Positions 45,142-53,537 of a DNA stretch of 64,000 bases are shown here, piece by piece (positions within the stretch are counted from its first letter, which is position 1; the number at the start of each line of letters is the position of its first letter). The DNA lies in assembly GCF_900452395.1 (NCBI RefSeq), contig NZ_UGNV01000001.1, positions 216,001-280,000 of the forward strand, read 5' to 3'. This stretch comes from Legionella beliardensis. Its GTDB lineage: Bacteria > Pseudomonadota > Gammaproteobacteria > Legionellales > Legionellaceae. The notes beneath the pieces were generated by a model. It saw only the letters and a program-made list of their open reading frames with translations. It was not told the origin of the DNA and made no database searches. The translations under genes and the position numbers were made by a program.

Positions 45142-45277
45142 AAGTTTCAACGTATATACTAGCAAATAGGCGAAATCTTTAATTGTTCCGTAATTATTCT
45201 TGCAGTCTTAAATATTATACAAAATAATATGATAAGGGCACTGATATTAATAGATTTCTTTAGTTTGCGAGGAGCCA

Positions 45278-46183
45278 ATGAAAGGCTGGGTACTTTACAA
45301 AAGGAATAAGCAAGAATTAACTGCCACTGATCATGGAGTAAATCGATTCTTAGCAGTTGCAAAGCAATTGAAGATTGACCTAGACGTGTTTAAGCCAGGA
45401 CAATTTGAATTAATTGTCGCAAATCAATATGACAAAACCGTGCTGTTAGATGGTAAAGTTGCAGCCCTTCCCGATTTTATTATGCCACGCCTAGGCGCAG
45501 AAACACCTTATCATGCCTTAAATTTAATTCGACAGTTAGAATTATTAGGTGTTTGTTGTATCAATAATGCTGAGGCTATTGAAACTGTAAAAGATAAAAT
45601 GCGGATGGGCCAATTATTAGTTGATAAAAAATTGCCTGTGCCTAAAACAATGGCGCTTAACATTCCTGTTCCTTTTGAATTGGTTGCAAAAGAAATAGGC
45701 TATCCATTGGTTATTAAAAATATAGCGAGTGCGCGCGGTATTGGTGTGCTTTTATGTGAATCAGCTAATTCTTTTCAGGATCTAATAGGCCTTCTTAGCC
45801 TACAAGCTAATCCACAACTTATTATCCAGCAATTTATTGCCAGTAGTTATGGTCGAGATTTGCGCGTCTTTGTTTTAGGGCAAGAGGTAATAGGTTGTAT
45901 GCAGCGCTTATCTAAATCAGGTTTTAAGGCTAATTATTCGCTGGGTGGTGAGGTGTTGCCATTTGATTTAACGCCTGAAATTAAGCATCTAGCGCTAGAA
46001 TGTACCAAAATTGCTAATTTAGATATTGCTGGCATTGATTTATTGTTTGGTGAAAATGGTTATTTAGTCTGTGAAGCAAATTCCTCACCCGGTTTTAAAG
46101 GCATGGAATTGGCTACTGGCGAAGATATTGCTACAAAAATTATGCAATATATAGTAGCTAAGGTAGAGAAATTTAAACATTAA
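45278..46183 (+). CDS. RimK-like ATP-grasp ligase
   Basis: A 301-residue ATP-grasp enzyme of the RimK family, members of which add glutamate or other amino acids to ribosomal protein S6 or to small molecules. Visible: a basic segment at V-K-D-K-M-R-M-G, P-L-V-I-K-N near 155 with a glycine-rich R-G-I-G-V, and the Mg-binding C-E-A-N-S-S-P-G-F near the C-terminus. A GAGGAG ribosome-binding site precedes the ATG. The exact substrate is not clear from the sequence. It is convergent with efp. Confidence 0.82.
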   Translation: MKGWVLYKRNKQELTATDHGVNRFLAVAKQLKIDLDVFKPGQFELIVANQYDKTVLLDGKVAALPDFIMPRLGAETPYHALNLIRQLELLGVCCINNAEAIETVKDKMRMGQLLVDKKLPVPKTMALNIPVPFELVAKEIGYPLVIKNIASARGIGVLLCESANSFQDLIGLLSLQANPQLIIQQFIASSYGRDLRVFVLGQEVIGCMQRLSKSGFKANYSLGGEVLPFDLTPEIKHLALECTKIANLDIAGIDLLFGENGYLVCEANSSPGFKGMELATGEDIATKIMQYIVAKVEKFKH

Positions 46184-46203
46184 TTTTACTTACTTAAGTT
46201 TAG

Positions 46204-46229
46204 TCTTCCCTCTCCATAAAGAGGGAAGA
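46204..46229. terminator. Bidirectional hairpin between rimK-like and efp
   Basis: A perfect 10-bp stem, TCTTCCCTCT (46204-46213) with AGAGGGAAGA (46220-46229), loop CCATAA, lies between the convergent genes at 46183 and 46252. T-runs are poor on both sides. Confidence 0.6.
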
Positions 46230-46251
46230 TGTTAACTATAAATAAGGTATT

Positions 46252-46821
46252 CTATTCTTTAGCTCGCGAGACGTATTCGCCTTTACGGGTATCTACTTTA
46301 ATTAGCTCACCTGTTTGCACAAACAAGGGAACTCTAACAACAGCACCTGTTTCAAGCGTTGCAGGCTTACCACCGCCGCCAGAGGTATCACCTCTAACAC
46401 CTGGATCTGTTTCTGTAATAGCTAGAATAACAAAATTAGGTGGAGTCACTTGTATAGGTTCATTATTCCATAACGTAACAATACAAATATCCTGCTCTTT
46501 TAACCACTGTTCAGCATCAGCTAAGACTTCTTGATTTAGCGCATATTGTTCAAATGTATCAGGAACCATAAAATGCCACTGCTCACCATCATTATATAAA
46601 TATTGCATTTCCACGTCAGAGACATCAGCAGATGGTAATGTTTCGTTCGATTTGAAAGTACGCTCAACAACGCGACCGGTTTTTAAGTTACGTATTTTGA
46701 CGCGAGTAAAGGCTTGTCCTTTACCTGGTTTAACAAATTCACAATCAAGAATGCTGCAAGGGGCATTATCAATCATAACTTTCAGACCATTTTTAAATTC
46801 ATTAGTACTATAAGTGGCCAT
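46252..46821 (-). CDS. efp: Translation elongation factor P
   Basis: A 189-residue EF-P, which relieves ribosome stalling at polyproline stretches. The three OB-type domains and the K-P-G-K34-G-Q loop are visible; Lys34 is the site for beta-lysylation. The downstream [13 protein letters not shown] segment is also conserved. ATG 46821 was chosen, because the M-A-T-Y-S-T-N-E-F start matches EF-P proteins and an in-frame extension upstream is not conserved. The modification enzyme epmB lies divergently 70 nt away; epmA is not in the window. Confidence 0.96.
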   Translation of the reverse strand: MATYSTNEFKNGLKVMIDNAPCSILDCEFVKPGKGQAFTRVKIRNLKTGRVVERTFKSNETLPSADVSDVEMQYLYNDGEQWHFMVPDTFEQYALNQEVLADAEQWLKEQDICIVTLWNNEPIQVTPPNFVILAITETDPGVRGDTSGGGGKPATLETGAVVRVPLFVQTGELIKVDTRKGEYVSRAKE

Positions 46822-46891
46822 CAGTGCTCCACGGTTGAGATTTGGTGTTAAATTAGATAGAGTGCACCAGTTTACCAATTATGTTTAATGA

Positions 46892-47875
46892 ATGCGAGAT
46901 GACTTTGTGAGTTGGAAAAGAATATTGGCGCAGGGTTTTACGTCTCCTCAGGAATTGCTTAAATTTTTAGAGCTGCCCCTTGAACTTGCAAGCCTTGCAG
47001 CAGATAAGCAATTTAAAACACGAGTTCCTTATAATTTTGCTACGCGCATGCAAAAACGAAATCCCCATGACCCGCTACTCCTGCAAGTACTTGCAGCGCC
47101 ACAGGAGCTAGAAGCTAGAGAAAATTACACGCCTGATCCCTTAAAAGAAATAAGTTGTAATCCCATACCAGGCTTGATTCATAAATACCAAGGCCGCGTT
47201 CTTTTAACCTTTACGGGTATCTGCGCTATAAATTGTCGCTATTGTTTTAGAAGGCATTTTCCTTATAAAGACAATAATCCTGGCCAAGAAGGCTGGCAGG
47301 ACGTAATTGCCTATTTAAAGCAGGATAAGACGATTCATGAAGTGATTTTAAGTGGTGGCGATCCATTATTAGCTACGGATAAGGTGTTAGAAAATTTTAT
47401 TCATCAATTAGAGGCGGTGAGACATATCAAAACAATACGCTTTCATACTCGCGTTCCCGTTGTGTTACCTGAACGGATTGATGATTCTTTTTTAGAGATT
47501 TTAACTAAAACGGCGTTGCATAAAGTCCTAGTTTTACATTGTAATCATCCACAAGAATTAGATGCACAAGTTAAAAATGCTTGCCAGAAACTACGTCAAA
47601 TAAATTGTATAATATTAAATCAATCCGTGCTTCTTAAAGGAATTAATGATAATGTGGAGACGCTCACCAATTTAAGCCACTCTTTATTTGATTGCGGTGT
47701 GCTTCCTTATTATTTACATTTATTAGATAAGGTCGATGGCGCGGCGCACTTTGATCTTCCTTTAGAAGAAGCTTCCCGTATTTATCAGCAGTTAAAAGCG
47801 CAATTGCCTGGTTATTTATTACCAAGGCTAGCATTTGAAGAGCCTGGCGCAGTAAGCAAAACATTAGTTGGGTAG
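46892..47875 (+). CDS. epmB: EF-P beta-lysylation protein EpmB (lysine 2,3-aminomutase-like)
   Basis: A 327-residue radical SAM enzyme that converts alpha-lysine to beta-lysine for EF-P modification. The Fe-S cluster motif C-A-I-N-C-R-Y-C is present (Cys111, 115, 118), followed by F-R-R-H-F-P-Y; the S-G-G-D-P motif near 150 binds SAM. A PLP-dependent aminomutase lysine is expected near the C-terminus, but I could not fix it. Divergent from efp, the usual arrangement in gammaproteobacteria. There is no good ribosome-binding site before the ATG. Confidence 0.93.
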   Translation: MRDDFVSWKRILAQGFTSPQELLKFLELPLELASLAADKQFKTRVPYNFATRMQKRNPHDPLLLQVLAAPQELEARENYTPDPLKEISCNPIPGLIHKYQGRVLLTFTGICAINCRYCFRRHFPYKDNNPGQEGWQDVIAYLKQDKTIHEVILSGGDPLLATDKVLENFIHQLEAVRHIKTIRFHTRVPVVLPERIDDSFLEILTKTALHKVLVLHCNHPQELDAQVKNACQKLRQINCIILNQSVLLKGINDNVETLTNLSHSLFDCGVLPYYLHLLDKVDGAAHFDLPLEEASRIYQQLKAQLPGYLLPRLAFEEPGAVSKTLVG

Positions 47876-47974
47876 TGAAAAAAATAAAAGAAAATTTAAC
47901 AAGCAGGCTAGTTTATATTTACTAGTTTAATTTAGAAATTAAAATAACATCAATTCATTTTAGAGATTAAGAAC

Positions 47975-49978
47975 TTGCAAACTTATAAGTATCGGCCGGA
48001 TATTGATGGCTTACGTGCTATTGCGGTTTTGTCAGTCGTTGGCTTTCATGCCTTTCCCCATTTTTTTAAGGGCGGCTTTATAGGTGTTGATATTTTTTTT
48101 GTTATTTCAGGGTTTTTAATTAGTAAAATTATTTTTGACCAGTTAGCGCAAGGCTCATTTAGTTTTAAAGACTTTTATATCAGGCGGATTAAACGGATAT
48201 TTCCAGCTTTAATTTTTGTTCTATTGATCATGTATGCGATTGGTTGGGTGTTTTTGCTTAATGATGAATATAAGCAGCTTGGTAAACACATTGCTGCTGG
48301 TGCAACATTTAGTTCTAATTTTATTTTGCGGCAAGAAGCAGGGTATTTTAATGCGAATTCGTCTACCACGCCTTTATTGCATTTATGGTCTTTAGGAATT
48401 GAAGAGCAATTTTATATTGTTTGGCCATTCCTGATATGGTTTGCTTTTAAGAAACAATTTAATATTTTAATTATTTGCCTCACCTTAGTTATTATATCGT
48501 TCACTTTAAATGTGTTAAACGTTGGTGATCATGATATTGCCGTTTTCTATTCACCGGTAACTCGAGTTTGGGAGCTATTATTAGGTAGCCTTTGGGCTTA
48601 TCAGCTCACTTATTCAAATTCTAGAATAACGATTTTTGATTCCTTAAGAGCAAAGCTCGTTGCTACAAATAAACTTGCGCGTTGGCAAGACATGCAGGCA
48701 ATGGTTGGTTTGATTCTTCTATTAAGCTTGATTTTTTTACTTAATGATAAACATCCCTTTCCTGGCTGGTGGGCGTTGTTGCCTACATTAGGCGCTTTTC
48801 TTATTATTGCCGCAGGCCCCAATGCTTGGGTCAATCGTACTATTTTATCGCATAAAGTATTAGTATGGTTTGGCTTAATTAGTTTTCCTTTATATTTATG
48901 GCATTGGCCCCTAATATCGTTTACGCATCTTATGATGGAGGTTAAATTAACTAAGCTAATACGCATCAGCTTAGTTCTAATAAGTATTTTTTTAGCTTGG
49001 TTGACGTATCGTGTCATTGAAAAGCCGTTACGATTTCATAAAAATAATAACGTTGCAGCTGGTTTATGTATTACTTTGGCCTTATTAGGAACCATAGGTT
49101 ACAGTACTTATAAAAACAATGGCTTTAATTTTAGATTAAAAGATCGCGCCGAGTTTCTTAATTTTTTTGAAAATAATTTACCGCAGTTACAATACCTGGT
49201 AAATCATGAAATTTTACAGAAATATCGCGTAGAGTGTGACTTTTATCCTAAAAGTAAGGCAAAAGATAAGTCTTTTGCAAAAGAGTTAATTGCTTCGAGC
49301 TGTTATACTCCCGCAACAGATAAAAGCATATTCATCTGGGGAGATTCGCATGCGCAGCAACTTTATTACGGTTTAGCTAGCGTATTACCCAAAGATATTT
49401 CTATCCTACAAGTTGCTTCTTCAGCCTGTTCACCCCGTTTAATTTCTAACGTGTCATCTAAGCGTTATTGTTATAACTCAAATCGTTTTGCCTGGAATAT
49501 CATTAAAAAGACCAAACCTGATATTGTTATCTTGGCACAGGCTTATGGGCATGAGCATAATAAAGACTTACCTTTAATTTCAGCAGAATTAAAAAAGTTA
49601 GGTATTCCACGAGTTTTAATACTAGGCCCAGTGCCACAATGGAAACCTGATTTATATAAAGTGATTGCTAAAAAATTTTGGCTTCATTCACCTAAACGTA
49701 TTAATGCAAACTTAAGTTTAAGCGCGTTGAAAACAGATAAAAGAATGAAAGAAAAGTATGCGCACAGCTCAGACATTGAATATATCTCATTGCTTGATTT
49801 CTTTTGTACCAAGGAAGGGTGTTTAACTTATTTAGGAAAAGATAGAAAAGAAGGATTAATAACATTTGATTATGGTCATTTAACGCCAAGGGCTTCAACT
49901 TATCTAGCGAAGCGACTATTAGCGCCTATTGTTGTTAATCAAATTTATAAAAAGCAGCACGCTGCTAACATAAGTTAA
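47975..49978 (+). CDS. OafA-type acyltransferase with C-terminal SGNH domain
   Basis: A 667-residue membrane acyltransferase. The N-terminal family-3 domain (about 5-360) starts with Y-R-P-D-I-D-G-L-R-A-I-A and carries G-V-D-I-F-F-V-I-S-G-F-L-I, with about ten helices. The C-terminal periplasmic SGNH hydrolase-like domain has F-I-W-G-D-S-H near residue 453 and a D-Y-G-H-L-T block near 638, giving the D-x-x-H catalytic pair. Such fusions O-acetylate LPS O-antigen or peptidoglycan. The start is a TTG at 47975, since no ATG precedes the conserved N-terminal motif. It lies outside the main polysaccharide locus, so its acceptor is open. Confidence 0.9.
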   Translation: MQTYKYRPDIDGLRAIAVLSVVGFHAFPHFFKGGFIGVDIFFVISGFLISKIIFDQLAQGSFSFKDFYIRRIKRIFPALIFVLLIMYAIGWVFLLNDEYKQLGKHIAAGATFSSNFILRQEAGYFNANSSTTPLLHLWSLGIEEQFYIVWPFLIWFAFKKQFNILIICLTLVIISFTLNVLNVGDHDIAVFYSPVTRVWELLLGSLWAYQLTYSNSRITIFDSLRAKLVATNKLARWQDMQAMVGLILLLSLIFLLNDKHPFPGWWALLPTLGAFLIIAAGPNAWVNRTILSHKVLVWFGLISFPLYLWHWPLISFTHLMMEVKLTKLIRISLVLISIFLAWLTYRVIEKPLRFHKNNNVAAGLCITLALLGTIGYSTYKNNGFNFRLKDRAEFLNFFENNLPQLQYLVNHEILQKYRVECDFYPKSKAKDKSFAKELIASSCYTPATDKSIFIWGDSHAQQLYYGLASVLPKDISILQVASSACSPRLISNVSSKRYCYNSNRFAWNIIKKTKPDIVILAQAYGHEHNKDLPLISAELKKLGIPRVLILGPVPQWKPDLYKVIAKKFWLHSPKRINANLSLSALKTDKRMKEKYAHSSDIEYISLLDFFCTKEGCLTYLGKDRKEGLITFDYGHLTPRASTYLAKRLLAPIVVNQIYKKQHAANIS

Positions 49979-50013
49979 TTAGGCGCAGCCAACGATAGCT
50001 AAATCCCTGGCTT

Positions 50014-52077
50014 TTAGGTTATCTGGGTGTATAACTGCAATAATTTTTCTTGAGCACTGTGTTGGCCATTTTTTAACATTTTGTAAGTGCCATCAGCTTG
50101 CATTTCCCAGGCCCATTTGTTGTCTTTAAAATAGTTTTTAAAAATTTCATTTTTAACGCGTTTGCGATTTTCTTCATCTAAGATAGGGAATAAAATTTCT
50201 ATACGATTATAAAGATTACGTTCCATTAAATCAGCGCTGGAACAATAAACATACTCATTGTCAGAGGTAAGAAAATGATAAATTCGATGGTGCTCTAAGA
50301 AACGGCCGAGAATGGAGATGACACGGATATTCTCTGAAATGCCAGGAATACCAGGCTTTAAACAACAAAGACTGCGCACAATTAAATTAATCTTTACACC
50401 AGCCTGTGAGGCTTGATAAAGCGCTTTAATTAAGATTTTATCGGTAAGGCCATTAACTTTAATATTAATTTCACTTTCTTTTCCTGCTTTAGCAGCTGCA
50501 ACGCACTCCTCAATATGATTTAATAAATCTTTTTGCAATGTAAAAGGAGAATGACAGAGCGCTTTAAGTTTAACGGTTCTACCTAAGCCTGTGAGCTGTT
50601 GAAAGATAATTTGTATATCAGCGGTAATATTCGCATCACTGGTTAAAAGTCCAAAGTCCGTATAAAGCTTAGATGTTTGTTCATGATAATTACCCGTGCC
50701 TAAGTGCGCATATTGTTTTAATTTTCCATGTGTACGCCTAACGACTAAGGTCATTTTTGCATGTGTTTTGTAACCCACGACCCCATAAAGTACAAGTACT
50801 CCTGCCTCATGTAAGCGATTTGCTAATTTTAAATTAGACTCTTCATCAAAGCGAGCACGTAGTTCGACAACCGTAGTGACCTCCTTGCCAGAGCGTGCTG
50901 CTTCAACTAAGGCTGTAACCATTTCTGAGCCAGAGTGGGTGCGGTATAATGTTTGTTTAATCGCTAAAACATTAGGATCAGCCGCTGCTTGCCTGACAAA
51001 ATCAATCACTACATCATAGCTTTGGTAAGGATGATGCAGCAAAATATCTTTTTCATCTAACACATTAAATAAATGGCGTTTGCTAGTGATTACGGGTGGG
51101 TATTGCGCCCTAAACGTTGGATAAAGTAAATCGGGACGATTCATCCGATTAATAGCGGTATAATAGCGCTGTAGATTAACAGGGCCATCGCAATAATATG
51201 CATCTTCATGATGAAGGTGATGTTTTTGTAAAAGAAAATCAACAATTTTTTGCGGGCAGTGCTTGTCTATTTCTAAACGAACGACATGCCCGTAATGCCG
51301 AGAAAAAAGTTCTCGCTGGACCGCAACTGCTAAATCTTCTATTTCTTCTTCCCGTAAAAATAAATCACTATTTCTGGTTAATCGAAAGGGATAACAGCCG
51401 TTTATTTCCATGCCTGGAAATAAACGGTGTACATAAGTTTGAATGATGGATGAAAGATAAACAAAATAATTACCACCATCAGTGCATAGCTCAGAAGGTA
51501 AAGAGATGGTACGTGGTAATGAGCGGGGCGCATGAATGACTGCATAATCAATATTTCGATCAAATGCATCTTTACCACGTAAGGAGATGATGAAATTTAA
51601 ACTTTTATTAAATAAGCGTGGAAAAGGGTGGGCTAAATCGAGTGCAATTGGGCTGACCACCGGTAGAATTTCATTTTTGAAATAGTGCCTTGCCCACAGA
51701 TAAATGTCTTCCGACCATTCATCAACACTTAAAAAATAAATACGCTCTTGTCTTAAAGCCGGTAATAATTGCTTATTAAAGGTTGAATAAATTTCATCGG
51801 TAATAGCGTGAGCTTGTTTGCTAAGTTGACTAAATAAATCACCTGCGCGTATGCCATCAATAAATTTAGGCGAGGAAAGAGCAAGTTTTTCTTTTAAACT
51901 AGACATCCGAATTTCAAAAAATTCATCAAGATTGCCACTGCAAATGCATAAAAAACGCATGCGTTCTAATAAGGGAATGCGCTCATCTTTAGCTAATTGT
52001 AAAACCCGCGCGTTAAACGCTAGTGCCGTGAATTCTCGATTTATGAAATAGTCTGGATTTTCTATGGCATCAGTCAA
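50014..52077 (-). CDS. ppk1: Polyphosphate kinase 1
   Basis: A 687-residue PPK1, which makes inorganic polyphosphate from ATP. Key parts: the N-terminal F-I-N-R-E-F-T-A-L-A segment, the autophosphorylated-His region G-Y-K-T-H-A-K-M (equivalent to E. coli His435), H-L-G-T-G-N-Y-H-E near residue 455, and F-L-E-H-H-R-I-Y-H-F (equivalent to His592). Length and all motifs fit the family. Downstream lies the convergent oafA-type gene. On the same strand upstream are the short chromate-transporter-like gene and an unknown gene. Confidence 0.96.
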   Translation of the reverse strand: MTDAIENPDYFINREFTALAFNARVLQLAKDERIPLLERMRFLCICSGNLDEFFEIRMSSLKEKLALSSPKFIDGIRAGDLFSQLSKQAHAITDEIYSTFNKQLLPALRQERIYFLSVDEWSEDIYLWARHYFKNEILPVVSPIALDLAHPFPRLFNKSLNFIISLRGKDAFDRNIDYAVIHAPRSLPRTISLPSELCTDGGNYFVYLSSIIQTYVHRLFPGMEINGCYPFRLTRNSDLFLREEEIEDLAVAVQRELFSRHYGHVVRLEIDKHCPQKIVDFLLQKHHLHHEDAYYCDGPVNLQRYYTAINRMNRPDLLYPTFRAQYPPVITSKRHLFNVLDEKDILLHHPYQSYDVVIDFVRQAAADPNVLAIKQTLYRTHSGSEMVTALVEAARSGKEVTTVVELRARFDEESNLKLANRLHEAGVLVLYGVVGYKTHAKMTLVVRRTHGKLKQYAHLGTGNYHEQTSKLYTDFGLLTSDANITADIQIIFQQLTGLGRTVKLKALCHSPFTLQKDLLNHIEECVAAAKAGKESEINIKVNGLTDKILIKALYQASQAGVKINLIVRSLCCLKPGIPGISENIRVISILGRFLEHHRIYHFLTSDNEYVYCSSADLMERNLYNRIEILFPILDEENRKRVKNEIFKNYFKDNKWAWEMQADGTYKMLKNGQHSAQEKLLQLYTQIT

Positions 52078-52169
52078 TTTGCTCTCCTTCGCTCACTTAT
52101 AGTTCACACGCAATGTATCGCTAATCTTTTATAATATTGACACCAACTGATAGTAACAAATACTATAAA

Positions 52170-52703
52170 TTAATGCACAAGAAAGAAACAAATTCCAATA
52201 AAAGCAATAAAGCCCCAAAAGGGAGATAATTGTAAATAGGTCAGCGCTATAAAAAAAAGAATACTCATGATGACCATAGAGACTGAATAGTAAACATTCA
52301 TAATGCCTTGAGCCACAGAAAATGCTGTTGCTGCAAGCAAAACCAACGCGCCATATTGTACTGGAACCATTATTTTTTGTACCGTAGGCCCACTATGTTG
52401 GCTTAACAACTGATAACCAATACCTGCTAAAATTAAACCTGGTAAATTAATACTAATCACCGCAAACGCTAAGCCTAATAGACCAGCAGCCTTATAGCCA
52501 ATGAGAGCGGCAAGTTTTACCGCAGTTAAGCCAGGGAATAAAAAGCTTGAGCCAAGCATGCCGATAAATTCTTCATTGCTTATCCAATGGCGATAATCTA
52601 CCGCTTCTACTTCAATTAATTTAAGCATTGAATTGCCGCCACCAAGTGAAATAAGTCCTATTTTGCCAAAACTCACAATGAGGGTCAGTAAATTACTTAT
52701 CAT
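52170..52703 (-). CDS. Single-domain chromate transporter (ChrA/CHR) family protein
   Basis: About 177 residues with roughly five or six transmembrane helices and the CHR-domain motif S-F-G-K-I-G-L-I-S-L-G-G-G-N near the N-terminus. CHR-family members are usually two adjacent short genes or one long gene; here I see only one short domain and no second copy next to it. Chromate export should therefore not be assumed. ATG 52703 was chosen, giving an 11-nt overlap with the upstream gene; an ATG at 52730 would extend the overlap. Coupled to the upstream unknown gene. Confidence 0.7.
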   Translation of the reverse strand: MISNLLTLIVSFGKIGLISLGGGNSMLKLIEVEAVDYRHWISNEEFIGMLGSSFLFPGLTAVKLAALIGYKAAGLLGLAFAVISINLPGLILAGIGYQLLSQHSGPTVQKIMVPVQYGALVLLAATAFSVAQGIMNVYYSVSMVIMSILFFIALTYLQLSPFWGFIAFIGICFFLVH

Positions 52704-53319
52704 GGGTAAGCTTTTGTAGAAAAGTAACATAATCGCAGGAAATAGGTTGCTTCAGCAAGAGGCTATTTATTTTAGCGACTAAATCATACGAATAGCCTTC
52801 TATTGATGCACTAAAATAAATGGTTTTGTTAATTATTAAGCGTGATAATTCAAGTTTGACAGAAGGCGAGCAAGTAAATTTATAAATTAATGCCGTCTTA
52901 TAAACATCTATTATCGTGCCTTGTGATTGCAATAATTTAAGCAATGTACCTGCTTCCAGTGCCGGACAACCAGGTAGCGCTTGCTCTGGCGAAATAGTCA
53001 TTAAATTTATTTTTTTACCAAAGCCATAACAGGGTTCTTTTTGACCAAGTAAAGGCTTATATAGTAATTTGTCTTTTCGTTTTTTTATATTCAAATGGTA
53101 TTGTGGCAATAAATAATAACTATCTTCTCTTTCTTTGATCTCAAAGTCGGCAAGGCTTAGAATAGTTTCGTTTAAGCCGTGTAAAATAATGGTAGTAGGT
53201 TCAGGCCAAAAGTAGCGGGCTTCCCAACGAATTGAGTCTTGTTCTTGGGCTGGTAATTGGTCAATAGCAGAACGTTTGCCTGCCTTGATTTCAAAATTCC
53301 ACACTAGCCGTTTATTCAT
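52693..53319 (-). CDS. Conserved-looking hypothetical protein
   Basis: A 208-residue soluble protein that I do not recognise. It has a strand-rich N-terminal half (W-N-F-E-I-K-A-G-K-R, R-W-E-A-R-Y-F-W-P, Y-H-L-N-I-K-K-R-K-D-K-L) whose alternating charged pattern is loosely reminiscent of CYTH/tunnel-fold enzymes. The conserved CYTH E-x-E-x-K motif is not clear, so this is only a suggestion. It overlaps the chromate-transporter-like gene by 11 nt and lies one gene away from ppk1, suggesting co-expression. It has no signal peptide. Confidence 0.5.
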   Translation of the reverse strand: MNKRLVWNFEIKAGKRSAIDQLPAQEQDSIRWEARYFWPEPTTIILHGLNETILSLADFEIKEREDSYYLLPQYHLNIKKRKDKLLYKPLLGQKEPCYGFGKKINLMTISPEQALPGCPALEAGTLLKLLQSQGTIIDVYKTALIYKFTCSPSVKLELSRLIINKTIYFSASIEGYSYDLVAKINSLLLKQPISCDYVTFLQKLTHDK

Positions 53320-53537
53320 AGTTCAGATAGGGAGCTAAAACTAGTTACGCTAGTGCATTTGCTTAAAGAAGGCAAGTTTTCTAAGAAAAGCGCTTTTGAG
53401 AATTGCTCAGATTAATAGGAGTATGTTAAGTTGATAAGGCAAATAATTCAATGACATCCGGTAGTAGGAAGTATATATAGCAGTCAGTTTTCCTGGTAGG
53501 ATCTGCCATAATGCATTAAGACAAGGAAGGAGTAGGA

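Noticed and set aside
48610..49017. A 135-codon antisense ORF
   Set aside because: It lies wholly opposite the OafA-type acyltransferase, whose motifs and codon pattern mark the true strand.
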